Source of the DNA: Spinacia oleracea | Lineage: Eukaryota > Streptophyta > Magnoliopsida > Caryophyllales > Amaranthaceae | DNA: 64,000 nucleotides | Assembly: GCF_020520425.1 (NCBI RefSeq) | Contig: NC_079491.1 | Location: 22,125,449-22,189,448 of the forward strand | Direction of reading: 5' to 3' | Part shown: positions 33,375 to 43,267 of the stretch, piece by piece | How the letters are laid out: every line of letters starts with the position of its first letter | How positions within the stretch are numbered: the first letter of the stretch is position 1 | The notes under the pieces: model-generated | Told to the model about the DNA's origin: nothing | Database searches by the model: none | Seen by the model: the letters and a program-made list of their open reading frames with translations, nothing else | Position numbers and translations under genes: made by a program

Positions 33375-35417
33375 ATGGTGAAAATTCTCAAACATTTGGG
33401 TATTTTCTGTATCCTAATGCTCATCGCAATCACATCCGCACAACAAACAGAATTCTTATACGATGATTTCAGTAAAGCGGGCAATACCATACTCTTAGAA
33501 GGCTCAGCTAAGCTCTTCAACCATGATAACATCATTCAACTAACCAACACCAGCAGCCGTATGATTGGCCACGCCTTCTACGCCACTCCAATCAAGTTCA
33601 AAAGCTCCCCAAACGGCACCGTTTCATCCTTCTCTACCGTCTTCACTTTGGGAACTGTACCAGAGTTCAAGACCCTCGGAGGTCACGGCATGGCCTTTGT
33701 CATTTCTCCCTCCAACAACCTCAACACCGCCCTCCCTAGCCAGTACCTCGGCCTCTTCAACGCCGCCAATATCGGAAACATAAGCGACCACGTCTTCGCC
33801 GTCGAATTCGACACCGTAAAGGATTTCGAGTTCCAAGATATTGATGACAATCATATCGGAATTAATCTTAACAGTTTGGTATCCAACTTCTCTGTTCCTG
33901 CCACTTATGTTATGGAGAATTCTACCAAACAAAATGTGTCCATGAAAGCTGGACATACGATTCAAAGTTGGGTTGATTACGATGCTACAAACAAACTCAT
34001 AAGTGTTACCATTTCACCTCTCCCTACGAAACCAAGAATTCCTCTAATCTCATACAAATACGACCTTTCTCAAATATTAGAACAAGAAATGTATGTTGGA
34101 TTTTCTGCTTCTACTGGGTTATTAGCGAGTTCGCATTATGTTCTTGGTTGGAGCTTTAACATGAGTGGTCCAGCTAAATCACTTTCTATGCCTCCACTCC
34201 CACATCCTCCAAGTACTTCTAGTAATAAACACAAGGCGACTGTGGCAATCGCTTCATCTATTTCCGTATCGGTTTTTATCTTCCTGGTTATCTGTGGTGT
34301 CATCTACATGGTCGTAAGGATAAGGGATCGGGAAATAATCGAAGATTGGGAGCTAACAGTGGGGCCTCATCGGTACCGGTACCACGAGCTCAGGGAAGCA
34401 ACAAGAGGGTTTCGAGAGAAGGAGCTACTTGGTAGAGGTGGGTTTGGAAGGGTATACAAAGGGTGTTTACAAAAATGTAACACCCAGATTGCAGTTAAGC
34501 GAATTAACCATGAATCCAAACAGGGATTGCCGGAATTTGTAGCGGAAATTGCTAGCATTGGTCGGCTTCGTCACCGGAATTTAGTCCAGCTGTTGGGGTG
34601 GGGTCGTCGGAGGGGTGACTTATTGCTTGTGTATGATTATATGCCGTATGGAAGTTTGGATAAATACTTGTTTGATCAAGATCGGGCAGGGTATATACTT
34701 AGCTGGGAACAGAGGTTTAGAATAGTAAAAGGTGTTGCCTCTGGGCTATTGTATTTACACGAAGGGTGGGAAAAAGTTGTGATTCATAGAGATATCAAGG
34801 CAAGCAATGTTTTACTAGATGGTGAGTTCAATGGACGGCTTGGTGATTTCGGGTTAGCAAGGTTGCACGATCATGGGGCGGACCTAGGCACGACTAGAGT
34901 GGTAGGCACATTGGGGTATCTAGCACCGGAATTGTCACGAACAGGACATGTAACAACTAGCTCAGACGTGTTCGCGTGCGGGGCACTTTTACTTGAGGTA
35001 GTATGTGGAAGGAGGCCTATTGAACCAAGGTTTACAAGTGAGGAGGAGTTAGTACTAGTTGATTGGGTTTGGTCAAAATGGAATCAAGGCAAGGTTATGG
35101 AAGTGATTGATCCTAAAATAAAGGGTAAACATGATGAGAAAGAAGTGTTAATGGTGTTGAAATTAGGATTGATGTGTTCGAGTGATGAGCCAAGGTATCG
35201 GCCGAGTATGAGGCAAGTAGTAAGGTACTTAGATGGAGAGATGGAGTTGCCGGAGGTGTTAAGAGCACCAAATCCAGATGATGAGAAAAGGGTTCTTAAA
35301 ACATCAGAGCCAAGGATTGAAGATTATGTTTACTCTTTTGGAACGTCTTCTTCTGGGGTTAGTTTGCAATCATACAGTACTGGTAGGGGTGCTAGTGTTA
35401 GTCCAAATACTATATGA
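33375..35417 (+). CDS. L-type lectin-domain receptor-like kinase (LecRK, clade IV-like)
   Basis: An intact single exon of 680 residues, usual for the intronless LecRK family. There is a signal peptide at 1-22, a legume-lectin ectodomain at about 25-265 (GHAFYATPIKF, GHGMAFVISPS, VFAVEFDT, DDNHIGINLNSL, MYVGFSASTG), a membrane span at about 288-314 and a kinase domain at about 348-625. The glycine loop is GRGGFGRV (353-360), the ATP lysine K375, the C-helix glutamate E391, HRD at 471-473 with the downstream KASN, and DFG at 491-493, so an active Ser/Thr kinase is predicted. The ectodomain and kinase wording (GFREKELLGRGGFG, VVGTLGYLAPE) is closest to Arabidopsis LecRK-IV members, plasma-membrane receptors tied to defence and pollen functions. 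A broken paralogous tail lies 8.5 kb downstream. Confidence 0.95.
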   Translation: MVKILKHLGIFCILMLIAITSAQQTEFLYDDFSKAGNTILLEGSAKLFNHDNIIQLTNTSSRMIGHAFYATPIKFKSSPNGTVSSFSTVFTLGTVPEFKTLGGHGMAFVISPSNNLNTALPSQYLGLFNAANIGNISDHVFAVEFDTVKDFEFQDIDDNHIGINLNSLVSNFSVPATYVMENSTKQNVSMKAGHTIQSWVDYDATNKLISVTISPLPTKPRIPLISYKYDLSQILEQEMYVGFSASTGLLASSHYVLGWSFNMSGPAKSLSMPPLPHPPSTSSNKHKATVAIASSISVSVFIFLVICGVIYMVVRIRDREIIEDWELTVGPHRYRYHELREATRGFREKELLGRGGFGRVYKGCLQKCNTQIAVKRINHESKQGLPEFVAEIASIGRLRHRNLVQLLGWGRRRGDLLLVYDYMPYGSLDKYLFDQDRAGYILSWEQRFRIVKGVASGLLYLHEGWEKVVIHRDIKASNVLLDGEFNGRLGDFGLARLHDHGADLGTTRVVGTLGYLAPELSRTGHVTTSSDVFACGALLLEVVCGRRPIEPRFTSEEELVLVDWVWSKWNQGKVMEVIDPKIKGKHDEKEVLMVLKLGLMCSSDEPRYRPSMRQVVRYLDGEMELPEVLRAPNPDDEKRVLKTSEPRIEDYVYSFGTSSSGVSLQSYSTGRGASVSPNTI

Positions 35418-35788
35418 ACAACACTAATCTTATAAATATTCTTTTTAGTTGATTTTGTTGACATTGTACATTCTAATTAACTTGTGTTTCCTCTTTTAAA
35501 CGCTTATAAATTCTGACTTCAAATGTCAGTTTCATCTTCACTTGTGTTTGTTATTCCATCGGTACACTACTGCTATGGATACATTTAGAACAAAACTCTT
35601 ATTTAAAGTTTTTTTTTTTTTGACACTGGCAAAATTCCTTAGATACTATTACTAAACTGCACCCCTTCTTTTCTGCATTTGTTGGCAATGATGTGCGCCT
35701 TTCCAACGTTCTGTCTGTCTGTCTTCCACAGTATGCATGTGTGGAACGTTTTAGCTAGCTCTTTTATTTCATGCAGAATCCAAAAACT
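35418..35788. other. 3' region of the lectin receptor kinase gene
   Basis: Untranslated and intergenic sequence. No other feature was recognised. Confidence 0.35.
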
Positions 35789-36103
35789 CTTATTTAAAGT
35801 TGGTGTACAATAAATATTGTACATCGGAGTAAAACTTAATCCAAAATGTTCAAAAGTTTTCTGGTATAATGTATAAACTTTCAATTTTTTAGTGACAAAT
35901 TTTCTCTTTAATAATTTAGATTATCTTTTCAAAATCACTAATAATGTGTGAAAGTAACTGTGAAATTCTATAAAATATTTAATTTATTCATCAAAAAATT
36001 ATAATATAATAATTAATCAAAACAAGTCAAAATTTATTAAAACCTGGATAAAAATTATCCCGATGTACACTAAATTTATTGTATACCTAGGATTTGCAAG
36101 ACC
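35789..36103. mobile_element. MITE with palindromic ends, copy 3 of 3
   Basis: Same plan as the copies at 6973 and 25467: 'tcttatttaaag', then 'tgtacaataaatattgtaca', closing 'aaatttattgtatacc' and 'gcaaga'. Non-coding. Confidence 0.6.
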
Positions 36104-36195
36104 TGTTGTAAATTTATATGGAGTAAGTGGAGTGAATTATAAGGACAATGATAGAGTAACCCTAAGGGTTGCTAACCCTTTAAATATTGAATTAT

Positions 36196-36211
36196 GATTG
36201 GTTACAAATGC
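36196..36211 (+). repeat. LINE target-site duplication, left
   Basis: GATTGGTTACAAATGC, identical to 42534-42549. Confidence 0.92.
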
Positions 36212-37771
36212 GATAAACCATTAATTACGAAAATCTGGGTAGGGGGTGCCTGGCAAAATATTATATATGAAAATATAGATACCTTGTGTTTTCAATGTGG
36301 GAAAATTGGTCATACTAAACAGTACTGTAATAATAATAATAATGATGGAACTCAGGTTACCAGTCCGATCAACAATATTGATAATAGTGATATGGATAAA
36401 TCTAGTACTGAATCAAGCCAAACTCAAAAGAATAATAATGTAGTAGCCATAAATTCTCAAACTGATACAATTAGATTTAATCAGGATTATGGGCCATGGA
36501 CGTTAGTTACCAATAGGAAGGGGAGCAATAATTATAAACACTCAGTATATAATTCTAGAGGAAGAAATACCGGTTTTACTCTTAACAACTCTAGAATTAA
36601 TGACTATGGAAAAAATAAAAATGGGTCTTTTAATGGCTCGAGAAATGCTTCGACCACTGTTCCACCGCATGGAAAAGGAACCAACCCTTTACATTCTACC
36701 CAATTGAAGGAAGGATTACAATCTATTAAACATCAGCAACAGAGAAATAATAATGAGGAAAATTTTTTGCCTACCTCTCCAAGAAAAGATACTGCAAAAA
36801 ATGAAGAGTGTATTCAACACGTGGAGCAAGTTTCAAGGCAGATGGTTGCCTCTCCATTGGCGAATGAAGATTTAATCTCTTCAACTCCTCCAGCTGATGT
36901 TCATTTAAATGAACCCTCAACCATAATTTCCACTACCAATCTCTCTCCTTCTTTTCCTTCCTCTTCACATAAATCCCCTACCTCTTCTTCATCTCACTGT
37001 TCTTCTAATAGTCAGGAATATCCTTCTCCGTTAGCTCCCAATGGATCCAAACAATCCTCAGAAATCGCCATGCACGAGTCCTTCTCAATCCCAGAAATCG
37101 ATATGCATGGAGTTGAACCAACTTCCGATAACAACTTATCAGCGCCGGCCACCGGAATTCAGGAAAAGAAAAGATTTAGGGGAAATCCCAGTCATGATTC
37201 CGGAAGATCCGTGGGAAATGAATCCACCAAGAACTCGGAATCTTTTTCCAACCTCACCGGGGAATGCATGCACGGTAAGGAGGGTGCAACCAGCAACTTT
37301 GGAGGAACTCAGGACCAGTCTCACAACCCTAAACTCATTGAAGTATCAGGGGGAACCATATGTTCCTCGCAGATTCAGCAACAAACCGAATCCTCTCTCT
37401 CCAATTTCAGTGGGACCAAGACAATTTTCAACCAAGAAGAGTTGGGAATTCAGCCCGGGAAATCGGGGGCCGGTTACGCAAAGACAACCTATGCAACAGC
37501 TTCCAAGAGGGGTGCACATCATACCCTTACATTCAGAAACACAAGGTCAAGACATGGGGCATCAAGATCGCCTTATAGCCATGTATGTGACGACGGAGGA
37601 GGTGGTGGGATTGCAAATCAAAGGGAAATTCTGGAACCCACCCCTGGCCCACAGGCAGATCTTCACCTACTTGACTCCAGTGAGATTGGAGGATGTTCAT
37701 CTAACAGGAGCTCAGCAGTTTTGGAAGGATTGGGAAAGTTACTTGATTCGTCAGACATGCGATCCCAATAG
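36212..37771 (+). CDS. LINE ORF1 (5'-truncated), zinc-knuckle nucleic-acid-binding protein
   Basis: Open for 519 LINE-derived codons. It retains one CCHC zinc knuckle (CFQCGKIGHTKQYC; C-x2-C-x4-H-x4-C) about 25 residues from the truncation point. Long Asn/Ser-rich, low-complexity sequence follows to the stop. In plant L1 elements ORF1 coats the RNA and usually starts with a DUF4283-type domain; that part is gone. By chance the target DNA supplies an in-frame ATG at 36194, so a protein beginning MIGYKC could be made. The last 731 nt overlap the upstream extension of the ORF2 frame. Confidence 0.85.
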   Translation, partial: DKPLITKIWVGGAWQNIIYENIDTLCFQCGKIGHTKQYCNNNNNDGTQVTSPINNIDNSDMDKSSTESSQTQKNNNVVAINSQTDTIRFNQDYGPWTLVTNRKGSNNYKHSVYNSRGRNTGFTLNNSRINDYGKNKNGSFNGSRNASTTVPPHGKGTNPLHSTQLKEGLQSIKHQQQRNNNEENFLPTSPRKDTAKNEECIQHVEQVSRQMVASPLANEDLISSTPPADVHLNEPSTIISTTNLSPSFPSSSHKSPTSSSSHCSSNSQEYPSPLAPNGSKQSSEIAMHESFSIPEIDMHGVEPTSDNNLSAPATGIQEKKRFRGNPSHDSGRSVGNESTKNSESFSNLTGECMHGKEGATSNFGGTQDQSHNPKLIEVSGGTICSSQIQQQTESSLSNFSGTKTIFNQEELGIQPGKSGAGYAKTTYATASKRGAHHTLTFRNTRSRHGASRSPYSHVCDDGGGGGIANQREILEPTPGPQADLHLLDSSEIGGCSSNRSSAVLEGLGKLLDSSDMRSQ

Positions 37772-40700
37772 CCCAGTAAGGGTTAATACCGCTCTTATTA
37801 AACCAAATCCGCAAATGAAGGTTTGTATATGGAATGTTCGTGGAGCCAATAAGAATCTTTTTATGAATAATGCTAAAGAAATAATCGATACTCAGCATCC
37901 TGATATTTTCATTTTTTTGGAAACGAAGTCGGATGGAAGCCGAGCTAGGGAGGTGATGGAAGAGTTGAGGTTTCATGATTATAGGGTGGTAAGGCTAGTG
38001 CAAACGAGGGGGGGAATGTGGCTGTTCTGGAAAAAAACGGTTGATTTGGTCCTGTTTGATGCTGAGTATCATCATTTCCACTCTCTTTTCCATTTCAAAA
38101 ATTTGGGGAAAGAAGGCCTAATCACTGCGATGCATGCTCCAAGTACTTCATATGGAAAAAACCAATTTTGGGAACTAATGCGATCTGACTTACCTCCAAA
38201 TACTTCTCCATGGCTGGTCCTTGGTGACATGAATGAAGTCACATCGCAGGCAGAAAAAATGGGGGGTAGACCAGTTCGTAATTCTCAGGGTCGCAACCTC
38301 ATAAATTTCATGGATGATGCTGGACTCATGGATATTGGTTACAATGGCTGCAAATTCACTTGGACAAATGCTAGGGATGGTTTGGATTTGATTCAGGAAC
38401 GTTTGGACCGAGCTCTTGCTAATTCGCCATGGATGGAAAATTTCCTGCATACTAAGGTTCATCATCTTCCTCGTATTCATTCTGATCATTCTCCTGTTTT
38501 AATTACTTTGGATAATTGTTTTAATTCAGGGCCTTTTCCTTTTAGATGTAAAGAAATTTGGCTTTCGCATCCGGATTTCTCCAACTATTTTGTTAATAAC
38601 TGGATTTCAAATGACAATAATTTTTTAAAGGGTAGGACTAGTTTTTTAGAAACAATTAAACACTGGAATTATAATATTTTTGGGAACCTGAAAAAACAAA
38701 AGGCTAATCTTATGGCTAGAATTAACGGAATTCAGATTGCTCTAGGCCACCGATATTCTCGTTATTTGGTTAATTTGGAGGCCGATTTAATTGGAAAGCT
38801 TAATGATATTTTTAAGAAAGAAAGAATTATTTGGGCTCAGAAAGCGGGGCTTGATTGGAGGAGATTTGGGGATTACAATACTAAGTATTTCCACACAATG
38901 GCCAAGATTAAGAAATCTAAAGGCAAAATTCTAACCCTAAAAAATGACCTAGATGAGTGGATTACAGACCAACAGGAGTTAAAAAATATGGCAACCTTTT
39001 ATTTTCAACGTCTGTTCACTACTAATCAAGATCACAGTAATTTAGGTTGCCCTTCGAAAAGTGTCTTAAGTTTAGATGAGGATGAGATTAGGCTATTATC
39101 TGCTTCAGTTACTATGGATGAGGTGCACCATAACCTGTTTTCTATGGCTCCTATCAAAGCTCCAGGACCAGATGGTATTCAACCAATTTTTTTCCAAAGA
39201 CACTGGGAGGATATTGGGTGTTCGATTTATGATTTCTGTGTATCTTGTTTTAGAAATGGAGAAATTCCAAAGGATATTAATAACTCCTATTTAGCCTTAA
39301 TTCCAAAAATTCCAAACCCTTCTGTTATTACTGAATTTCGACCAATTGGGCTATGTAATACTATTTATAAATTAATCACTAAGATCGTTTCTTCAAGGCT
39401 AAAGCCTGTTTTAAAACGTATCATTAGCCCCCTTCAATCTAGTTTCATCAAAGGAAGGGGTATTGAAGATAATGTAATTCTAGTAAAAGAAATGGCTCAT
39501 CATTTCCATAAGGCAAGGAAGAAAAACAAAATAATGGCTTTAAAGTTGGATATCACAAAAGCCTATGATAGTTTAGAATGGGGATTTATTAAAGACACCC
39601 TCAATTATTTTGATTTTCCAGTTAATCTTATCAATCTCATAATGTCTTGCATCACTAGTCCTTCAATTTCCATTCTTTGGAATGGAGAAATTTGTGACTC
39701 TTTTGATCCATCTAGAGGTATTAGACAAGGTGATCCGCTTTCCTCTTATATTTTTGTTTTGTGTTTAGATAGATTGTCGAATATGATTGAAAACTTGGTG
39801 CAGCAAGGTGACTGGAAGCCAATTGCTTTGACTAGGAATATTAAAATTTCTCATGTTTTTTATGCGGATGACGTTTTCTTATTTAGTGTAGCTTCAAAGG
39901 ATAATATGCATACTATTATGAATACTTTAACTCATTTTGGGAATTTATCGGGCCTAAAATTAAGTTTCACTAAATCTACTTTAATCTTCCCATTGTCTTT
40001 AAATCATAACATTAGGAAGGATATAGCAGGTTCTTATGGCTTAAGAATCTCAACCTCGTTTGGAAAATATCTAGGAGTGGATATTAGACCTCATAAACTA
40101 AAAATCAATAATTATAGAGGTCTTCTCGATAAAACAATGGATAGAATAAGGGTTTGGCAAGCAAAGCTTTTAAATATGGCGGGTCGTTGTACTCTTATTA
40201 AGGCGGTGCTAAACTCTTTCCCTCTTTATGCTATGCAAACCAATATTTTGCCCACTTCGATTTCATATGTCCTTGAAAAATGTTGTAGAAAATTTTTATG
40301 GAATAAAGTTGATAGTAATAGATATATGTCAAGAATTGCTTGGAATAAGGTAACAAGTCCAATTAAGGTTGGCGGTTTAGGAATAAGAAGGCTTAAGGAG
40401 TGGAACCTAGCATTCATGGCAAAATTAGGGTGGACCATGCTTACTAAACCTGACAAACTTTGGGTTAGAGTTATGACAGAAAAGTATTTAAAAAATTCAA
40501 ATCTTTTAAATTGCTCCCCAAATTATAATCAATCTCCTATTTGGAGAGATATTCTCAAAGGCAACCCTATTCTCCAACAAGGATTAATGATAGGGATAGG
40601 AAACGGTAGGAACACTTCAATCTGGTTTCATCATTGGATAGGTGAGGCTCCTCTTTATACTTTAGAAGAGATTAAAATTCCTGATTTAAAGGCTCATTGG

Positions 40701-42107
40701 TTTGTGGATAGAATCATCAAGGATGGGAAATGGCATTTAGACGATATCCAACATATCATTCCTTCTTATATCAAGGACTTAATTTTGGCTTACCCCCTTT
40801 CTGGTAATATGGAGGAGGAGGATTTTATAAGATGGCGATTCTCAAAGCATGGAGAGTTCGAAATTAAATCAGCTTATCATCTTCAACTAAATAAACATAC
40901 TCTCTCAACATCTTCAGATATCTCTTGGTCTTCTATTTGGAAAATAAAATGCCCTTTTAAATATAAGATGCTCCTTTGGAATTGTTGCCATGAAATTCTC
41001 CCTGTAGCTGCTTCTCTAAATCAAAAAATCAATAACATTAGTCCAATATGTTCTAGATGTCATCATCATAACGAGGATCACATTCATCTGTTTAGGGACT
41101 GTCCTCAATCTAGTATTTTATGGTCGTTCATATTTCAAAGACTGTGGAATAAAGAAAATTTTCAATTTAATATCTTCTATAATACAAACTGGAAAGATTG
41201 GATTCAATTTAATCTTCAAAACTCAAAGGCATGGAAAGTGGTTTTCACTATAGCCATATGGCATATTTGGATTTCAAGAAATAAAACAGTGTTTGATCTG
41301 AGTATGAAAAGTGCTTTCTCTATTTACAATTCCTTTTTTGTGGATTGGAAGTCAACTAACTTAGCTTTGCAGGATAAGAATAATAAGGCTGAGCAGATGG
41401 AATTAAAGAAGCATTGGATGCCACCTGTGGAAGGTTATATGAAATTAAACATAGATGGTGCATGGAAATCAGGAAATCTAGCAGGAGGTGGAGGAGTTTT
41501 TCGAAGGCATACTGGTTCCTGGTTTGTGGGATTCTCCACGAAATATAAAGTTCAATCACCTCTGGCTGCTGAGCTTTTTGCATTGAGGGAGGGTCTGAGA
41601 ATTGCAAAAAACTTCATGATCGATAAGCTGGAAGTAGAAACAGATGCTCTCAACCTCAAGATACTGTTGGGAAAGGTCAAGGATGAACCGCATCATGAGC
41701 TGGGTCCTGTGCTTAGGGAGGTAACACAGTTATTAGGGGACAGATGGTTAGTCAAATTCTCCCATATCCCTAAAGCTTATAACAGGGTGGCTCATGCTTT
41801 AGCAGCTCATTCTTTGATCATGATGGTTCAGCATAAGCTTCATTACATCATTCCATCTTGTGCTAAAGATGAGTATGAAGGGGATTTCGAGAAGGCAAAT
41901 CCAATCTATGTGGCAGAAATGAGAAGAAATGCGCGAGAACAAGTTCGTGCTATGTGTAATGCAAAAAGGAAGAATGCAGATATCATCAACAAGATTGGAG
42001 AAAGTTCAACAGCTTCTAAGATCGTTTTTGGGTCCATGGTTTCTAGCATCCAAAAGGTCACTCAAGACAATACTTTGACAAAGGAAGGAGTCAGCATGCA
42101 TGGATAA
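37041..42107 (+). CDS. LINE ORF2: endonuclease, reverse transcriptase, RNase H
   Basis: Uninterrupted for 1688 codons from ATG 37041; a second plausible start is ATG 37815 (MKVCIWNVRGANKN), 43 nt after ORF1 stops, where the apurinic-type endonuclease begins (residue 259). Endonuclease landmarks are LVLGDMNEV and SDHSPVLI. Reverse transcriptase shows FRPIGLCNTIYK, RGIRQGDPLSSYIF and the catalytic FYADD at about 940-944. A zf-RVT zinc-binding segment (CSRCHHHNEDHIHLFRDCP) lies near 1337. A C-terminal RNase H domain begins LNIDGAW (Asp about 1472) with AAELFALREGL and VETDAL. All catalytic signatures are present. The 258-residue N-terminal extension overlapping ORF1 is unusual. Confidence 0.92.
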   Translation: MDPNNPQKSPCTSPSQSQKSICMELNQLPITTYQRRPPEFRKRKDLGEIPVMIPEDPWEMNPPRTRNLFPTSPGNACTVRRVQPATLEELRTSLTTLNSLKYQGEPYVPRRFSNKPNPLSPISVGPRQFSTKKSWEFSPGNRGPVTQRQPMQQLPRGVHIIPLHSETQGQDMGHQDRLIAMYVTTEEVVGLQIKGKFWNPPLAHRQIFTYLTPVRLEDVHLTGAQQFWKDWESYLIRQTCDPNSPVRVNTALIKPNPQMKVCIWNVRGANKNLFMNNAKEIIDTQHPDIFIFLETKSDGSRAREVMEELRFHDYRVVRLVQTRGGMWLFWKKTVDLVLFDAEYHHFHSLFHFKNLGKEGLITAMHAPSTSYGKNQFWELMRSDLPPNTSPWLVLGDMNEVTSQAEKMGGRPVRNSQGRNLINFMDDAGLMDIGYNGCKFTWTNARDGLDLIQERLDRALANSPWMENFLHTKVHHLPRIHSDHSPVLITLDNCFNSGPFPFRCKEIWLSHPDFSNYFVNNWISNDNNFLKGRTSFLETIKHWNYNIFGNLKKQKANLMARINGIQIALGHRYSRYLVNLEADLIGKLNDIFKKERIIWAQKAGLDWRRFGDYNTKYFHTMAKIKKSKGKILTLKNDLDEWITDQQELKNMATFYFQRLFTTNQDHSNLGCPSKSVLSLDEDEIRLLSASVTMDEVHHNLFSMAPIKAPGPDGIQPIFFQRHWEDIGCSIYDFCVSCFRNGEIPKDINNSYLALIPKIPNPSVITEFRPIGLCNTIYKLITKIVSSRLKPVLKRIISPLQSSFIKGRGIEDNVILVKEMAHHFHKARKKNKIMALKLDITKAYDSLEWGFIKDTLNYFDFPVNLINLIMSCITSPSISILWNGEICDSFDPSRGIRQGDPLSSYIFVLCLDRLSNMIENLVQQGDWKPIALTRNIKISHVFYADDVFLFSVASKDNMHTIMNTLTHFGNLSGLKLSFTKSTLIFPLSLNHNIRKDIAGSYGLRISTSFGKYLGVDIRPHKLKINNYRGLLDKTMDRIRVWQAKLLNMAGRCTLIKAVLNSFPLYAMQTNILPTSISYVLEKCCRKFLWNKVDSNRYMSRIAWNKVTSPIKVGGLGIRRLKEWNLAFMAKLGWTMLTKPDKLWVRVMTEKYLKNSNLLNCSPNYNQSPIWRDILKGNPILQQGLMIGIGNGRNTSIWFHHWIGEAPLYTLEEIKIPDLKAHWFVDRIIKDGKWHLDDIQHIIPSYIKDLILAYPLSGNMEEEDFIRWRFSKHGEFEIKSAYHLQLNKHTLSTSSDISWSSIWKIKCPFKYKMLLWNCCHEILPVAASLNQKINNISPICSRCHHHNEDHIHLFRDCPQSSILWSFIFQRLWNKENFQFNIFYNTNWKDWIQFNLQNSKAWKVVFTIAIWHIWISRNKTVFDLSMKSAFSIYNSFFVDWKSTNLALQDKNNKAEQMELKKHWMPPVEGYMKLNIDGAWKSGNLAGGGGVFRRHTGSWFVGFSTKYKVQSPLAAELFALREGLRIAKNFMIDKLEVETDALNLKILLGKVKDEPHHELGPVLREVTQLLGDRWLVKFSHIPKAYNRVAHALAAHSLIMMVQHKLHYIIPSCAKDEYEGDFEKANPIYVAEMRRNAREQVRAMCNAKRKNADIINKIGESSTASKIVFGSMVSSIQKVTQDNTLTKEGVSMHG

Positions 42108-42222
42108 AGGAAAGGGTAAGGAGTTTGTTCCATTTGTTGTTGGAGGTTCAACAATTCCAGACAATATAGAAATTGTTGAAGTTGAGGATGATGAAGAGAA
42201 TGGCACTGTCACCAACAACTAA
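42100..42222 (+). CDS. Possible LINE ORF3, 40-residue acidic peptide
   Basis: An ATG overlaps the ORF2 stop (ATGGATAA: start at 42100, ORF2 TAA at 42105-42107). The frame encodes a basic start (MDKGKGKEF) and an acidic tail (IVEVEDDEENGTVTNN). Stop-start overlap permits termination-reinitiation in principle. It may equally be chance in the 3' untranslated region; no known family matches. Confidence 0.3.
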   Translation: MDKGKGKEFVPFVVGGSTIPDNIEIVEVEDDEENGTVTNN

Positions 42223-42533
42223 TTTGGGAGGTTTCTTTTGAGGACGCATATGTTTTGTATGTTTATGCCTTGGCGTCTTTTTGTATATAGGGTATGTTGA
42301 TAGGGTAATGGTGATTTCGTAGTAGTCATTTTGGTTAAGCGTATAGTATTTTCATCCGTTTCTTTTGGAGGTTATAGTATTATTAGGGATGTCTTTTGGG
42401 TTTTGTGTTCTTCAGTTTGGGTTTTTTTTTCTTCGGATATTGGTGCTTCATTTGCTCTCACTTGTTGAGAATTTTGTATCTGGGTTGTCAGGCCCTAATT
42501 AATTAATATATATATCGTCGGGTTTGCGTAAAA

Positions 42534-42549
42534 GATTGGTTACAAATGC
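42534..42549 (+). repeat. LINE target-site duplication, right
   Basis: GATTGGTTACAAATGC, identical to 36196-36211. Confidence 0.92.
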
Positions 42550-42915
42550 ATTGAAACTCACCTTACAACACTTTCTCTCTCCAATTAATTACACTTATAT
42601 ATTATTTTATGTTATATGTATCTTAAGGGTTGCTAACCCTTAGGGTCAACCAAACATTTTCCGAATTATAGCACGAGCATATGACTTTTTCACAAAGTTC
42701 TCAATCAGTATTCTGCTCACAATTTCTCTTTGACCGGCACAAATTTTTAGGAGGGTGAATTGAGTTTTATTAAAACAAGATGCAAGTAGGGTTGATAGAG
42801 AATAAACAATTGTAAGAAAAGATCGATGAGGGTACTAAAGTATTCAAGCATATACCCACAAGTGGAGACAAGCAATTATAAAATATTATTAGTGGACTCT
42901 ATGCGCAATTTAGAA

Positions 42916-43167
42916 GGTGGACCATGGTGCACATAGAGCATGGTGCACCTTAAGAACATTAGTATATAATTAAAAGAACATTTGGTTATGTAAAAAGAAT
43001 ATGGACATATATTTTTTATATTTTTAATAAATTGTGATTTTTTATAACAAAAAAGTAAAACATTATATTGCATGTTCTTTTGTCGTAGTGTCATGTTCTT
43101 TTGTTTATGCACATGTGTTCTTTTGGTGCACATGGTGCACCATGCTCTATGTGCACCATGGTCCATA
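42916..43167. mobile_element. MITE with perfect 32-bp inverted repeats
   Basis: 42918-42949 is the exact reverse complement of 43134-43165 (begins 'tggaccatggtgcacataga'). Additional 'agaacat' and 'atgttct' motifs sit inside. The target duplication is unclear; superfamily not assigned. Confidence 0.75.
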
Positions 43168-43267
43168 GTCCACGGATTGGGACTCTATGGGGTAAGGAGA
43201 AAATAATACAATAGAAGAATACCACTTTAGAAAGTGTAACACTTATTAAAATATAGAGGGAGTACGT

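Larger units (their letters stand above)
36212..42533 (+). mobile_element. Young L1-type LINE, 5'-truncated in ORF1
   Basis: Bounded by a perfect 16-bp target duplication and ending in a short A tail (gcgtaaaa). It contains most of ORF1, an uninterrupted ORF2 and a possible small ORF3. Perfect duplications and long open frames indicate recent insertion. The start of ORF1 and the promoter are missing, so it is unlikely to be transcribed from its own promoter. Confidence 0.93.
36152..42651. mobile_element. Small MITE interrupted by the LINE
   Basis: 'accctaagggttgctaaccc' at the left (36159-36180) and its inverse-like counterpart 'gggttgctaacccttagggt' at the right (42628-42648) form terminal inverted repeats. 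Without the 6.3-kb LINE and one target copy the element would be about 160 bp. The outer borders and the target duplication are uncertain. Confidence 0.5.

Noticed and set aside
36159-36180. Telomere-like 'ccctaaggg' motif
   Set aside because: Only a single short palindromic match that serves as a MITE end; no TTTAGGG array is present.
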